A stretch of DNA of 5,964 nt from an uncultured Pseudomonadota bacterium. GTDB lineage: Bacteria; Myxococcota_A; UBA796; UBA9615. The notes below the pieces were generated by a model, which saw only the letters and a program-made list of their open reading frames with translations, searched no databases and was not told where the DNA came from. The translations under genes and the position numbers were made by a program. The stretch's first letter is position 1. Each line of letters opens with the position of its first letter. Shown piece by piece: positions 1-5,920 of the stretch. Location of the stretch: the NCBI GenBank assembly GCA_937907595.1, contig CALCXL010000612.1, positions 1-5,964 on the forward strand, given 5' to 3'.

Positions 1-2
1 AC

Positions 3-68
3 GACGACTCCTGGTACGACGACGACGACTCCTGGTACGACGACGACGACTCCTGATACGACGACGAC
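3..68 (+). repeat. 21-bp tandem repeat encoding DDDDSWY linker
   Basis: At least three head-to-tail 21-bp units are visible, each reading Asp-Asp-Asp-Asp-Ser-Trp-Tyr, with every Asp encoded by GAC. The array runs off the left edge of the window, so its full length is unknown. The unit at 39-59 differs from its neighbour by one base, which turns TGG (Trp) into TGA (stop). After the last partial unit the frame passes directly into the first MopE-type module at about 66. The DDDDS core and the 21-bp period match the linker of the lipoprotein gene at 1031-1105, so this is probably the spacer between a lipidated N-terminus, outside the window, and the metal-binding modules. Confidence 0.85.
54..56 (+). 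other. In-frame TGA nonsense codon inside the linker repeat
   Basis: Reading in the frame that gives both the DDDDSWY units and the MopE modules, codon 54-56 is TGA. The equivalent position in the two preceding units is TGG. This single G-to-A difference would stop translation coming from upstream after a DDDDS unit and separate it from the modules. It could be a real nonsense mutation or a base-calling or assembly error in a low-complexity repeat. Reassignment of TGA to Trp is unlikely because the other genes end sensibly at TGA and none contains an internal in-frame TGA. Confidence 0.9.
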
Positions 69-803
69 TGGGACGGCGACGGCTGGCCCTGGAGCGAGGA
101 CTGCGACGACTACGACCCCTCGGTCTACCCCGGCGCGCTGGAGGTCTGCGACGGCCGGGACACCGACTGCGACGGCCTCGTCGGCGAGGAGGAGTACGAC
201 AACGACTGGGACGGCGTGCGCCCCTGCGACGGCGACTGCGACGACGCCAACGCCGCGGTCAGCCCCTTCGCCCTGGAGGTCTGCGACGGCGTCGACAACA
301 ACTGCGACGGCACCCTGATCACCGGGGAGACCGACGGCGACGGCGACGGCTGGTTCCTCTGCTCGTCGGACTGCGACGACACCGACGCCACCATCCACCC
401 CGGCGCCCTCGACCCCTGCGAAGACGGCATCGACCAGAACTGCGACACCGTGGACCCGGTCTGCGGCGCCTGCGATCCGGCCACGGAGGTCGAGTACAAC
501 GGCGCCTGCTTCTACCTGGACGGCTCCGGAGGCCTCTGCGACCCCGGCTACACCCTCGCGCGGCAGAACGTGCTCGCGGTCATCGCCACCTCCTTCATCG
601 GCCTGTCCAACAAGCACGTCGCCTCGGACAACTGCTGCATCTCCCACGCCGCGCAGGCCGCCGAGAACCAGGACTGGGGCATGAACGGCACCGACTGCAA
701 CGGCCCGGGCCCCTTCACCATCGGCCCCGAGCTGGGCGGCTCGTCCTGCAGCGACGTGCTCAACACCTACCCCGGCCAGCTGACGCTCTGCCGAACGCAG
801 TGA
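57..803 (+). CDS. MopE-type metal-binding repeat protein with Cys-rich C-terminus; partial, interrupted gene
   Basis: This is the 3' part of a probable secreted or lipid-anchored protein. The N-terminus lies outside the window, and the TGA at 54-56 separates it from this open stretch. The first plausible start after the stop is a GTG at 216, but that would discard a complete module, so the original frame clearly ran through from the repeat. Three MopE-type modules are visible at about 66-194, 198-330 and 333-461. Each has an acidic DxDGDG-like loop, a DCDD core, usually a PGALEVCDG-like segment and a final D/NCDG. They are expected to bind divalent metal, probably calcium, outside the cytoplasm. 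From about 462 a Cys-rich tail of about 113 residues (nine Cys, including a CC pair, and a GPGPFT segment) matches no family I can name. It ends at TGA 801-803. The coding call is firm; the intactness and function of the gene are not. Confidence 0.75.
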   Translation, partial: YDDDWDGDGWPWSEDCDDYDPSVYPGALEVCDGRDTDCDGLVGEEEYDNDWDGVRPCDGDCDDANAAVSPFALEVCDGVDNNCDGTLITGETDGDGDGWFLCSSDCDDTDATIHPGALDPCEDGIDQNCDTVDPVCGACDPATEVEYNGACFYLDGSGGLCDPGYTLARQNVLAVIATSFIGLSNKHVASDNCCISHAAQAAENQDWGMNGTDCNGPGPFTIGPELGGSSCSDVLNTYPGQLTLCRTQ

Positions 804-951
804 CCCCGATGGCCTGATCGGCCGACGTCGCCTCGATTCACCCACCGTTCAATCGCGTGCAATGGGGCCCGGTCCCGTGGGCACCCAAGGTCTTGTCGTG
901 CCCCGCTCCCCCCGTCGGATGAACCGGCGGGCCGGACCCCCGGGGCCCTTC

Positions 952-957
952 GGGAGA
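952..957 (+). promoter_or_regulatory. Ribosome binding site of the MopE/P-domain lipoprotein
   Basis: GGGAGA lies 4 bases before the ATG at 962, with the GGAG core 5 bases away. This supports that start, which also opens directly into a signal peptide. The 158-base gap from 804 to 961 otherwise holds no gene and no promoter I would defend. Confidence 0.65.
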
Positions 958-961
958 CCTC

Positions 962-2755
962 ATGCGCCACCAAAGCCTCGCCTTCCTCCTCCTCCTCCTC
1001 ATGCCGGCCACGGGCTGCCTCAACCCCACGGACGACGACGACTCCGCCAGCGACGACGACGACTCCGCCAGCGACGACGACGACTCCGCTTCCGACGACG
1101 ACGACCCCGAAGCCCCCACCCCACCACCACCCACCGACGCAGACGGCGACGGCTCGGCCCAGGGCGTCGACTGCGACGACGAGGATCCGAGCAACTACCC
1201 GGGCAACGTCGAGGCCTGCGACGGCCGCGACAACGACTGCGACGGGGAGCCGGCCCTCAACGAGCAGGACGTCGACCAGGACGGCTACTCGCTGTGCGAG
1301 GGCGACTGCAGCGACTTCGACCCCACCCGCGCCCCCGGCCTGCCCGAGCTCTGCGACGGCATCGACAACGACTGCGACGGGGTCATCGGCGAGCATCACG
1401 ACGGCGACGGCGACGGCCTCAACGAGTGCGACGGCGACTGCGACGACGCCGACGCTGACCGCTTCCCGGGCCACCCCGAGCTCTGCGACGGCGTCGACCA
1501 GAACTGCAGCGGCAACGCCGACGACGCCGTCCTCCGCCTGGTGGAGCCCACCATCCTGCGCACGGACATCCCCGACGACGGCTCCGGCGCGGTGGAGTTG
1601 GCGGTGCCCGTGACCTTCGACGGCCTGGTGCAGGACCTGGACGTGCTGGTGGACGTCGAGCACGACTACATGTGGGACGTGGTCCTCACCCTGGTCTCCC
1701 CGGCCGGCACCGAGGTCCAGATCGTCGGCAGCGTCGGCGGCAGCGACGACGACATGGAGAACACCTGGCTGGACGACGAGGCCGCCACGGCCCTGAGCGA
1801 CGGCGCCGCCCCCTACGGCGGCGTGTACCAGCCCACCCAGCCCCTGGCCGCCTTCGACGGCGAGCGCGTGGCCGGCGTCTGGACCCTGCGGGCCGCGGAC
1901 CAGTACCCCATGGACGGGATCGGCTCGCTGGCCTCCTTCGCCCTGGCCTTCACCCTGGACGGCGACGCCGACCTGGACTCCGACGGCGTGCCCAACTGCG
2001 ACGACTGCGACGACAGCGACGACAGCGTGCAGGGCAGCGGCAACCTGGACGGCGACGCGGTGCAGGACTGCTTCGACCTGGACATCGACGGCGACGGCCT
2101 CAACAACGCCGACGAGCTCAGCGGCGCGGCCAGCGGCTTCGCCAGCGACCCCCTGGACGCCGACTCGGACGGCGACGGCGTGCAGGACGGCGACGACGCC
2201 GTGCCCCACAACGCCGCCTGCTCCAACACCCTGCTCTTCCACGACGACTTCTCCTCGGACCCCACCGACAAGGGCTGGATGCCGGTCCGGGGCAGCTGGG
2301 ACTGGGACGCCGCCGAGGGCACCTACAGCACGCCGGGCGTGGAGGGCGGCGCGGTCAGCTGGATCGGCTACCGGCCCTGGGGCGACTACGTCCTGGAGGT
2401 GCGCATGCGCATGGACGGCGCGGGCGGCAACGCCGGGCCCCTGATGCGGGCCTCGCAGGCGAGCTACGACAACGACTCGTGCTGCCAGGTCTACGCGGGC
2501 GTCAACCCCGGGGAGCAGAGCGTGCACCTGGCGGCCATGACCGGCGGATGGCAGCCCTTCGCCTGGAGCTACCCCACCATCACCGTGGGCGACTGGCACA
2601 CCCTGAAGGTCGAGGCCAACGGCGCCGACTACACGACCTCCTGGGACGGCGCCCCGCTGTTCGCGGCCAGCGACGACACCTTCTGGTCGGGCGGCCTGGG
2701 GCTGCGCTCCTTCTTCGGCGCGGTCAGCTTCGACGAGGTGCTGGCCTGCAACTGA
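962..2755 (+). CDS. Multidomain lipoprotein: MopE modules, P-domain, TSP3 repeats, LamG-like domain
   Basis: This 597-residue protein is predicted to sit on the cell surface or outer membrane. Residues 1-19 are a type II signal peptide: a basic start, a run of five Leu and a lipobox ATGC with the lipidated Cys at 19. Residue 20 is Leu, not the Asp inner-membrane retention signal. Residues 24-48 form a DDDDSAS repeat linker, followed by a Pro-rich spacer. Three MopE-type modules occupy about 59-95, 103-139 and 147-183. Residues about 194-331 resemble a proprotein-convertase P-domain (VEHDYMWDVVLTLVSPAGT, DDEA, GVYQPTQPL, GVWTLR). Residues 333-414 are acidic thrombospondin-type-3-like calcium loops (DLDSDG, DIDGDG, DSDGDG). 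Residues 421-597 resemble a LamG/3-keto-disaccharide hydrolase-type beta-sandwich that may bind glycans. No protease domain is present, so it is more likely a binding or structural surface protein than an enzyme; this is inference. The start is supported by the ribosome binding site and signal peptide. A hairpin follows the stop. Confidence 0.93.
   Translation: MRHQSLAFLLLLLMPATGCLNPTDDDDSASDDDDSASDDDDSASDDDDPEAPTPPPPTDADGDGSAQGVDCDDEDPSNYPGNVEACDGRDNDCDGEPALNEQDVDQDGYSLCEGDCSDFDPTRAPGLPELCDGIDNDCDGVIGEHHDGDGDGLNECDGDCDDADADRFPGHPELCDGVDQNCSGNADDAVLRLVEPTILRTDIPDDGSGAVELAVPVTFDGLVQDLDVLVDVEHDYMWDVVLTLVSPAGTEVQIVGSVGGSDDDMENTWLDDEAATALSDGAAPYGGVYQPTQPLAAFDGERVAGVWTLRAADQYPMDGIGSLASFALAFTLDGDADLDSDGVPNCDDCDDSDDSVQGSGNLDGDAVQDCFDLDIDGDGLNNADELSGAASGFASDPLDADSDGDGVQDGDDAVPHNAACSNTLLFHDDFSSDPTDKGWMPVRGSWDWDAAEGTYSTPGVEGGAVSWIGYRPWGDYVLEVRMRMDGAGGNAGPLMRASQASYDNDSCCQVYAGVNPGEQSVHLAAMTGGWQPFAWSYPTITVGDWHTLKVEANGADYTTSWDGAPLFAASDDTFWSGGLGLRSFFGAVSFDEVLACN
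1031..1105 (+). repeat. 21-bp tandem repeat encoding DDDDSAS linker
   Basis: Three 21-bp units (four GAC, TCC, GCC, AGC; the third ends TCC GCT TCC) and a final four GAC form the spacer just after the lipobox. Units in multiples of 21 bp keep the frame, so copy number can change without breaking the protein. The period and DDDDS core match the repeat at the left edge of the window, while the last two residues differ (Ala-Ser here, Trp-Tyr there). Confidence 0.9.
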
Positions 2756-2775
2756 CCGGCTGACGACGACGCGGA

Positions 2776-2805
2776 GCCCCGCATGCCCACTGGGGTGTGC
2801 GGGGC
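2776..2805 (+). terminator. Strong hairpin after the lipoprotein gene
   Basis: The arms 2776-2788 and 2793-2805 can form 13 base pairs, 11 Watson-Crick and 2 G-T, around the four-base loop ACTG. The hairpin starts 20 bases after the lipoprotein stop codon. No T-tract follows; the next bases are G-rich. It may be a terminator that does not depend on a U-run, an mRNA-stabilising 3' end, or a helper for Rho. Position and strength support it; the missing T-tract lowers confidence. Confidence 0.5.
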
Positions 2806-2885
2806 GCCTGCGTTGGGGGGCCCGACGGCGGGGCTGCTAGCCTCTTGTGCGGGCTGCGGTTCAAGGCGAAGGCAAGGACGAGGAC

Positions 2886-2891
2886 GGAGGG
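2886..2891 (+). promoter_or_regulatory. Ribosome binding site deciding the start of the FHA regulator
   Basis: GGAGGG lies 3 bases before GTG 2895 (4 bases counting the GGAGG core). An alternative in-frame GTG at 2847 has no such site and would add 16 charged residues ahead of the FHA domain. An in-frame TAG at 2838-2840 bars any longer version. The 2895 start is therefore preferred. Confidence 0.6.
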
Positions 2892-2894
2892 AAC

Positions 2895-3806
2895 GTGGGC
2901 TGGCTGGAGTCGGAGGGTGGCGAGCGGCTGTTCCTGGGCGAGCGCACGCTGGTGGGGCGCAGCCCCGGCGGCGGCTTGGTGATCCCGCGGGTGGAGGTCA
3001 GCGGCGAGCACGCCTCCCTGCGCTGGAGCGCCAACGGCTGGCAGGTCAAGGACCTGGGGAGCCTCAACGGCACCCGCGTCGACGGCCGCGACCTGGAGCC
3101 CGGGCGCTGGCAGGCGCTGCTGGCCGGCTCGACCCTGGAGTTCGGCGGCGTGTCGACCTGGACCCTGTGCGACGCCCAGGCCCCCACCGCCGCGGCGATC
3201 CCGCCCGAGGGCGAGCCCCTGCACGCGGTCGACGGCCTGCTGGCGATCCCCTCCAGCGACGAGCCCGAGTGCGTGATCTGGGCCGTCGACGGGCGCGGCT
3301 GGGTGATCGAGCGCGACGGCGACGAGGGCGACGTACACGACGGCGACTCCCTGCTGGCCGGCGGCCGGGACTGGACCCTGCGCCTCCCCCTCAGCCAGCC
3401 CCAGACCGTCTCCCTGCGCGACGCCCCCCCCAGCCTGGAGCAGCTGCACCTCCGCTTCCAGGTCAGCCCCGACGAGGAGCACGTGCACCTCACCGCCACC
3501 TGCGCCGGCCGCAGCCTGGACCTGGAGGCCCGCACCTTTCACTACCTGCTGCTGATCCTCGCCCGCGCCCGCCTCGGCGCCCTGGACGCCCGCTACCCCA
3601 CCCTGGAGGGCGGCTGGGTCTACCAGGACGACCTGGCGAAGTGGCTGGGGGTGGACGATCCCCGCGTAAACATGGACGTCTTCCGGGCCCGCAAGCTGCT
3701 GGCCAGCAAGGGGATCGTGGGCGCGGCCGGCGTCGTGGAGCGCCGCAAGGGCACCCGGCAGCTGCGCCTGGGCAGCGACGACCTGAGCATCGACGTCCAG
3801 GCCTGA
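2895..3806 (+). CDS. FHA domain and winged-helix transcriptional regulator
   Basis: This is a 303-residue cytoplasmic protein with no signal peptide or membrane segment. Residues about 10-86 are an FHA domain with the phosphothreonine-binding signature: GR at 21-22, SGEH at 36-39 and LGSLNGT at 54-60. Residues about 126-165 look like the second half of another degenerate FHA-like sandwich (VDG, GDSLLAGG). Residues 209-303 resemble an OmpR/PhoB-type winged helix: a first helix at about 213-226, a helix DDLAKWL near 245-251, a likely recognition helix at 257-270 and a wing ending in RQLRL. The expected role is DNA binding controlled by Ser/Thr phosphorylation, comparable in principle to mycobacterial EmbR but with the domain order reversed. 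The partner kinase is not in the window and the target genes are unknown. If GTG 2847 were used, the protein would be 319 residues. The FHA call is firm; the winged-helix call rests on pattern only. Confidence 0.88.
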   Translation: MGWLESEGGERLFLGERTLVGRSPGGGLVIPRVEVSGEHASLRWSANGWQVKDLGSLNGTRVDGRDLEPGRWQALLAGSTLEFGGVSTWTLCDAQAPTAAAIPPEGEPLHAVDGLLAIPSSDEPECVIWAVDGRGWVIERDGDEGDVHDGDSLLAGGRDWTLRLPLSQPQTVSLRDAPPSLEQLHLRFQVSPDEEHVHLTATCAGRSLDLEARTFHYLLLILARARLGALDARYPTLEGGWVYQDDLAKWLGVDDPRVNMDVFRARKLLASKGIVGAAGVVERRKGTRQLRLGSDDLSIDVQA

Positions 3807-3809
3807 TCG

Positions 3810-3832
3810 CGCCGGCCGGTCCCCCTCCGGCG
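3810..3832. terminator. Candidate terminator between convergent genes
   Basis: The 35 bases between the stop codons of the FHA regulator (+) and the alpha/beta hydrolase (-) contain a 6-bp inverted repeat, CGCCGG at 3810-3815 and CCGGCG at 3827-3832, with an 11-base loop. An overlapping alternative pairs GGCCGG 3814-3819 with CCGGCC 3836-3841. There is no T-tract on either strand. A shared terminator is expected at this position, but the structure is modest for such GC-rich DNA. Confidence 0.3.
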
Positions 3833-3841
3833 ACCCCGGCC

Positions 3842-4762
3842 TCAGCCGCCCTCCAGCCCGTCCAGGAACGCCGCCACCGCCCGCTCCACCGGCTCCCCGC
3901 CCACGGCCAGGGTGCGCACGTGGTCGGCGTCGGGCACATGCACGGCGGACCACCTCACCGTCTTCAGCGCCGCGTACCAGACCCGCGACCAGCGCAGGGG
4001 GATGACGTCGTCCCGGCCCCCGTGCAGCCAGAGCAGCGGCCGATCACGGAGCGCCGCCAGCGCCCGCCACAGGGCGCCCAGGTACCGGACCGGCTGCGTG
4101 CCCGGCAGGATCCTGGCCGCCAACAGGCCCCGCCACCGCGGGTTCTCCCGCCCGGTACGCCCAAGCATGTTCCCCGCCAGGCCCCAGGCCGCGGTGCCCA
4201 TCTCCGGGGCGGGGCCCGAGTCCAGGATCACGCCGATCACGTCGTCCCGGTGCGCCACCGCCATCACCAGCGCCGCCGCCCCCTGACTCTGGCCGAAGCC
4301 GACGATCCGCCGGGCTCCCCGCCGCCGAAGCTCCTCGCAGGCCGCGTGCACGTCCGCCCGCCGGGCCACGAACGATCCCTTGCCCAGGGGCGAGTCCGAG
4401 GACTCCGCGTGCCCCCGCGCGTCGAAGGCCAGGCAGGGCCAGCCCTGGGCGTGGAACCAGGCGATCCAGGGCAGCACCGTGGCCTTCTGCCCCCCGTAGT
4501 GGTGGTGCAGCACCATCGCCATGTCCGCTGGCCGCGACCGCTCAGGGGAGCCCGGCACGTACCAGCCCACCAGGTGCGCGCCGTCGGACGTGTCGAACTC
4601 CACGCGCTCCCACGGCAGCTTGAGCCGCCGCCCGGGATCGATGCGCCGCGCCGTCTTGCTGCGCTTGAGGGTGGTGCGGATGGCGTCGCTGCCCGCGTCC
4701 CAGCCCGGCCCGAGCACCGGGACCCAGGGCGGCAGGTCCTTCGGCTGTCCCTTGAACGGCAC
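3842..4762 (-). CDS. Alpha/beta hydrolase (putative serine esterase/peptidase)
   Basis: This 306-residue protein has an alpha/beta-hydrolase fold and no signal peptide. The nucleophile elbow is GQSQG with Ser159. The probable acid is Asp251 in the LHGGRDDVIP segment, and the probable base is His281 in PDADH. The HHHYGG segment at 86-91 fits the oxyanion-hole loop after the first core strand. About 50 residues precede the core, and the 180-235 region is probably the lid. The substrate cannot be inferred; esterase, lysophospholipase or S33-like peptidase are all possible. The start is GTG at 4762, one base after the TGA of the upstream asparaginase-family gene. No separate ribosome binding site is well placed, so translation probably depends on reinitiation after that gene. 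The gene converges on the FHA regulator with 35 bases between stops. Fold and triad are well supported; the exact start is moderately so. Confidence 0.9.
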   Translation of the reverse strand: MPFKGQPKDLPPWVPVLGPGWDAGSDAIRTTLKRSKTARRIDPGRRLKLPWERVEFDTSDGAHLVGWYVPGSPERSRPADMAMVLHHHYGGQKATVLPWIAWFHAQGWPCLAFDARGHAESSDSPLGKGSFVARRADVHAACEELRRRGARRIVGFGQSQGAAALVMAVAHRDDVIGVILDSGPAPEMGTAAWGLAGNMLGRTGRENPRWRGLLAARILPGTQPVRYLGALWRALAALRDRPLLWLHGGRDDVIPLRWSRVWYAALKTVRWSAVHVPDADHVRTLAVGGEPVERAVAAFLDGLEGG

Positions 4763-4763
4763 C

Positions 4764-5813
4764 TCAGGCGCCGGGCACGGGGCGGTCCCAGGGCTCGTCG
4801 GGCCACACCGCCACCGCGGGCTCGTCCATGCCGTCGGCCCAGACCGCCCGGCCCATGCCGCGGGTGTTCAGGGCCCAGCCGAAGCCCTCACGCGTCACGC
4901 CGATGACCCCGCCCACGTTGTCGCCCTCCTCGGCCTCCAGGAAGGCGATGGCCGTGGCGCAGCCGCCTTGAGCGCCCCGCTGGGCCATGCGGTCGACGAC
5001 CTCCTTGCTGATCAGCGTGCGCAGCAGCGACTCCCCGGTGCCCGTGGCCACCGCCGCGCCCTCGCCGCCGGGCGCGGTCCAGATCCCCGCGCCGGGCAGG
5101 GGGCAGTCGCCCACGCGACCGGGCAGCTTCATCCAGATCCCGCCCGTGCTCACCGCGCCCGCGCAGTCGCCCCGGGAGTCCAGGGCCACCGCGCCCACGG
5201 TGTCGCCGTCGGTCATGGGCTCGCCGTCGTGCTTCGCGTCCGGTCCCGCCGAGCCCTCGTCCCCCGCCCCCCGCAGCGCCGCGATCTCCGCGCCCTCGTC
5301 GGGCGTGCCCAACACCCCGCCCAGCGCCGCCAGCCCCTCCTCCAGGCGCCCCGCGTCCAATTCGTCCCGCCGCGCCCGCCACGTGGCCTTGCGGGCCTTC
5401 GACGGGAAGCCGTCCCGGAAGTGGAAGCCCTGGGCCCGCGCGAAGGCGGTGGCCCCCGGGCCGGCCAGCAGCGCGTGGGGGGTCTGCTCGACGACGGCCC
5501 GGGCCAGCAGCACCGGGTTGGCCACCCCGTTGACCGCGGCGACGGCGCCGAAGCGTCGGCCCTTCTCCATGACCGCCGCGTCCATCTCCACCGCGCCGTC
5601 GTAGGTCAAGCACGAGCCCAGGCCGGCGTTGAAGACGCCCGAGTCCTCCATCCACACCGTCGCCGCCGTGGCCGCGTCCCCCGCCGTGCCACCGCCCCGC
5701 AGGACCGCCGCCCCGTGAGCGCAGGCGGCGCGCAGGCCGTCGCGGTACTGCTGCTCCAGGTGGGAGCCCATGGAACGCATGCGGCCAGCGCCGCCGTGAA
5801 TGAGGATGTGCAT
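4764..5813 (-). CDS. Isoaspartyl peptidase/L-asparaginase (asparaginase-2 family Ntn hydrolase)
   Basis: This 349-residue cytoplasmic enzyme is expected to hydrolyse isoaspartyl dipeptides and/or asparagine. As in its family, it would cut itself into alpha and beta chains. The predicted cut is between Asp204 and Thr205 (GDTVGAVALD), leaving Thr205 as the N-terminal nucleophile of a 145-residue beta chain. Other family marks are HGGAG at 6-10, FNAGLGS at 61-67, STGG at 222-225, GRVGD at 232-236 with the substrate-binding Arg233, and TGTGE at 257-261. The loop at about 175-203 before the cut is the variable, poorly conserved linker of the alpha chain. An Asp-Thr junction resembles aspartylglucosaminidase and taspase more than the Gly-Thr of E. 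coli IaaA, so substrate preference (isoaspartyl peptide versus glycosylasparagine) is open. The ATG at 5813 is chosen because HILIHGGAG is the conserved first strand; no clear ribosome binding site precedes it. It is the first gene of a two-gene unit with the hydrolase. The gene symbol is left blank because orthology to iaaA cannot be shown here. Confidence 0.94.
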   Translation of the reverse strand: MHILIHGGAGRMRSMGSHLEQQYRDGLRAACAHGAAVLRGGGTAGDAATAATVWMEDSGVFNAGLGSCLTYDGAVEMDAAVMEKGRRFGAVAAVNGVANPVLLARAVVEQTPHALLAGPGATAFARAQGFHFRDGFPSKARKATWRARRDELDAGRLEEGLAALGGVLGTPDEGAEIAALRGAGDEGSAGPDAKHDGEPMTDGDTVGAVALDSRGDCAGAVSTGGIWMKLPGRVGDCPLPGAGIWTAPGGEGAAVATGTGESLLRTLISKEVVDRMAQRGAQGGCATAIAFLEAEEGDNVGGVIGVTREGFGWALNTRGMGRAVWADGMDEPAVAVWPDEPWDRPVPGA

Positions 5814-5821
5814 GGCCGCGG

Positions 5822-5850
5822 AATGTAGCGCCTGCGTCGCCGATCACGAA
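5822..5850 (-). promoter_or_regulatory. Weak promoter candidate for the asparaginase-hydrolase pair
   Basis: On the minus strand TACATT (5827-5822) matches 4 of 6 positions of a -10 box. TTCGTG (5850-5845), a poor -35 match, sits exactly 17 bases upstream. The -10 box ends 8 bases before the ATG, so transcription would start at or next to the start codon. That would agree with the missing ribosome binding site, as in a leaderless mRNA. Chance matches of this quality are common. Confidence 0.2.
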
Positions 5851-5901
5851 AGCTGCGTGCACCTCACCGGGGGCGATCGCACCACTCCGCTGTTGACGGG
5901 C

Positions 5902-5920
5902 TGATCCCGCCGTGATCCCG
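5902..5920. repeat. Short direct repeat TGATCCCG x2, 11-bp spacing
   Basis: TGATCCCG occurs at 5902-5909 and again at 5913-5920, an 11-bp step (about one helical turn), roughly 90 bases upstream of the asparaginase start. Two half-sites at this spacing on one face of the helix could be an operator, but nothing in the sequence identifies a binding protein. A 6-bp inverted repeat (CCGCGC 5934-5939, GCGCGG 5945-5950) follows it. No gene is visible from 5814 to the right edge. Confidence 0.25.

Noticed and set aside
54..56. TGA read as Trp (alternative genetic code) or as selenocysteine
   Set aside because: Trp is TGG everywhere else, no other gene has an internal TGA, and reading through the TGA ends at 803 or 2755 gives no domain-like sequence. 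No SECIS-like hairpin is evident after 56, and the equivalent residue in the repeat is Trp.
1..68. CRISPR array or non-coding satellite at the left edge
   Set aside because: The units are contiguous 21-bp repeats with no spacers and continue in frame into clear coding sequence.
462..803. C-type lectin domain for the Cys-rich tail
   Set aside because: The NGACFYLD segment is loosely reminiscent of a lectin opening, but the later WND/EPN-type motifs and Cys pattern are not seen. It is left unassigned.
767..2599. A 610-residue open frame on the minus strand across the lipoprotein gene
   Set aside because: It is the mirror of GAC-rich Asp coding (GTC Val on the other strand), giving a monotonous Val/Ala/Gly/His product with no domain. 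The + strand protein has a signal peptide and several clear domains.
2813..2843. Sigma-70 promoter before the FHA regulator (TTGGGG ... TAGCCT)
   Set aside because: Each box matches only 3 of 6 positions and the spacing is 19 bases; this is no better than chance.
2783..4906. A 707-residue open frame on the plus strand spanning the regulator and the hydrolase
   Set aside because: It gives an Arg/Pro/Gly-rich product with no recognisable motif and crosses two well-supported genes on opposite strands. It is an artefact of high GC.
4521..5828. A 435-residue plus-strand frame over the asparaginase gene, and a 409-residue minus-strand frame at 2724-3953
   Set aside because: Both lack domains and have Arg/Ala/Val/Gly-biased composition; they overlap genes with intact catalytic or binding motifs on the other strand.
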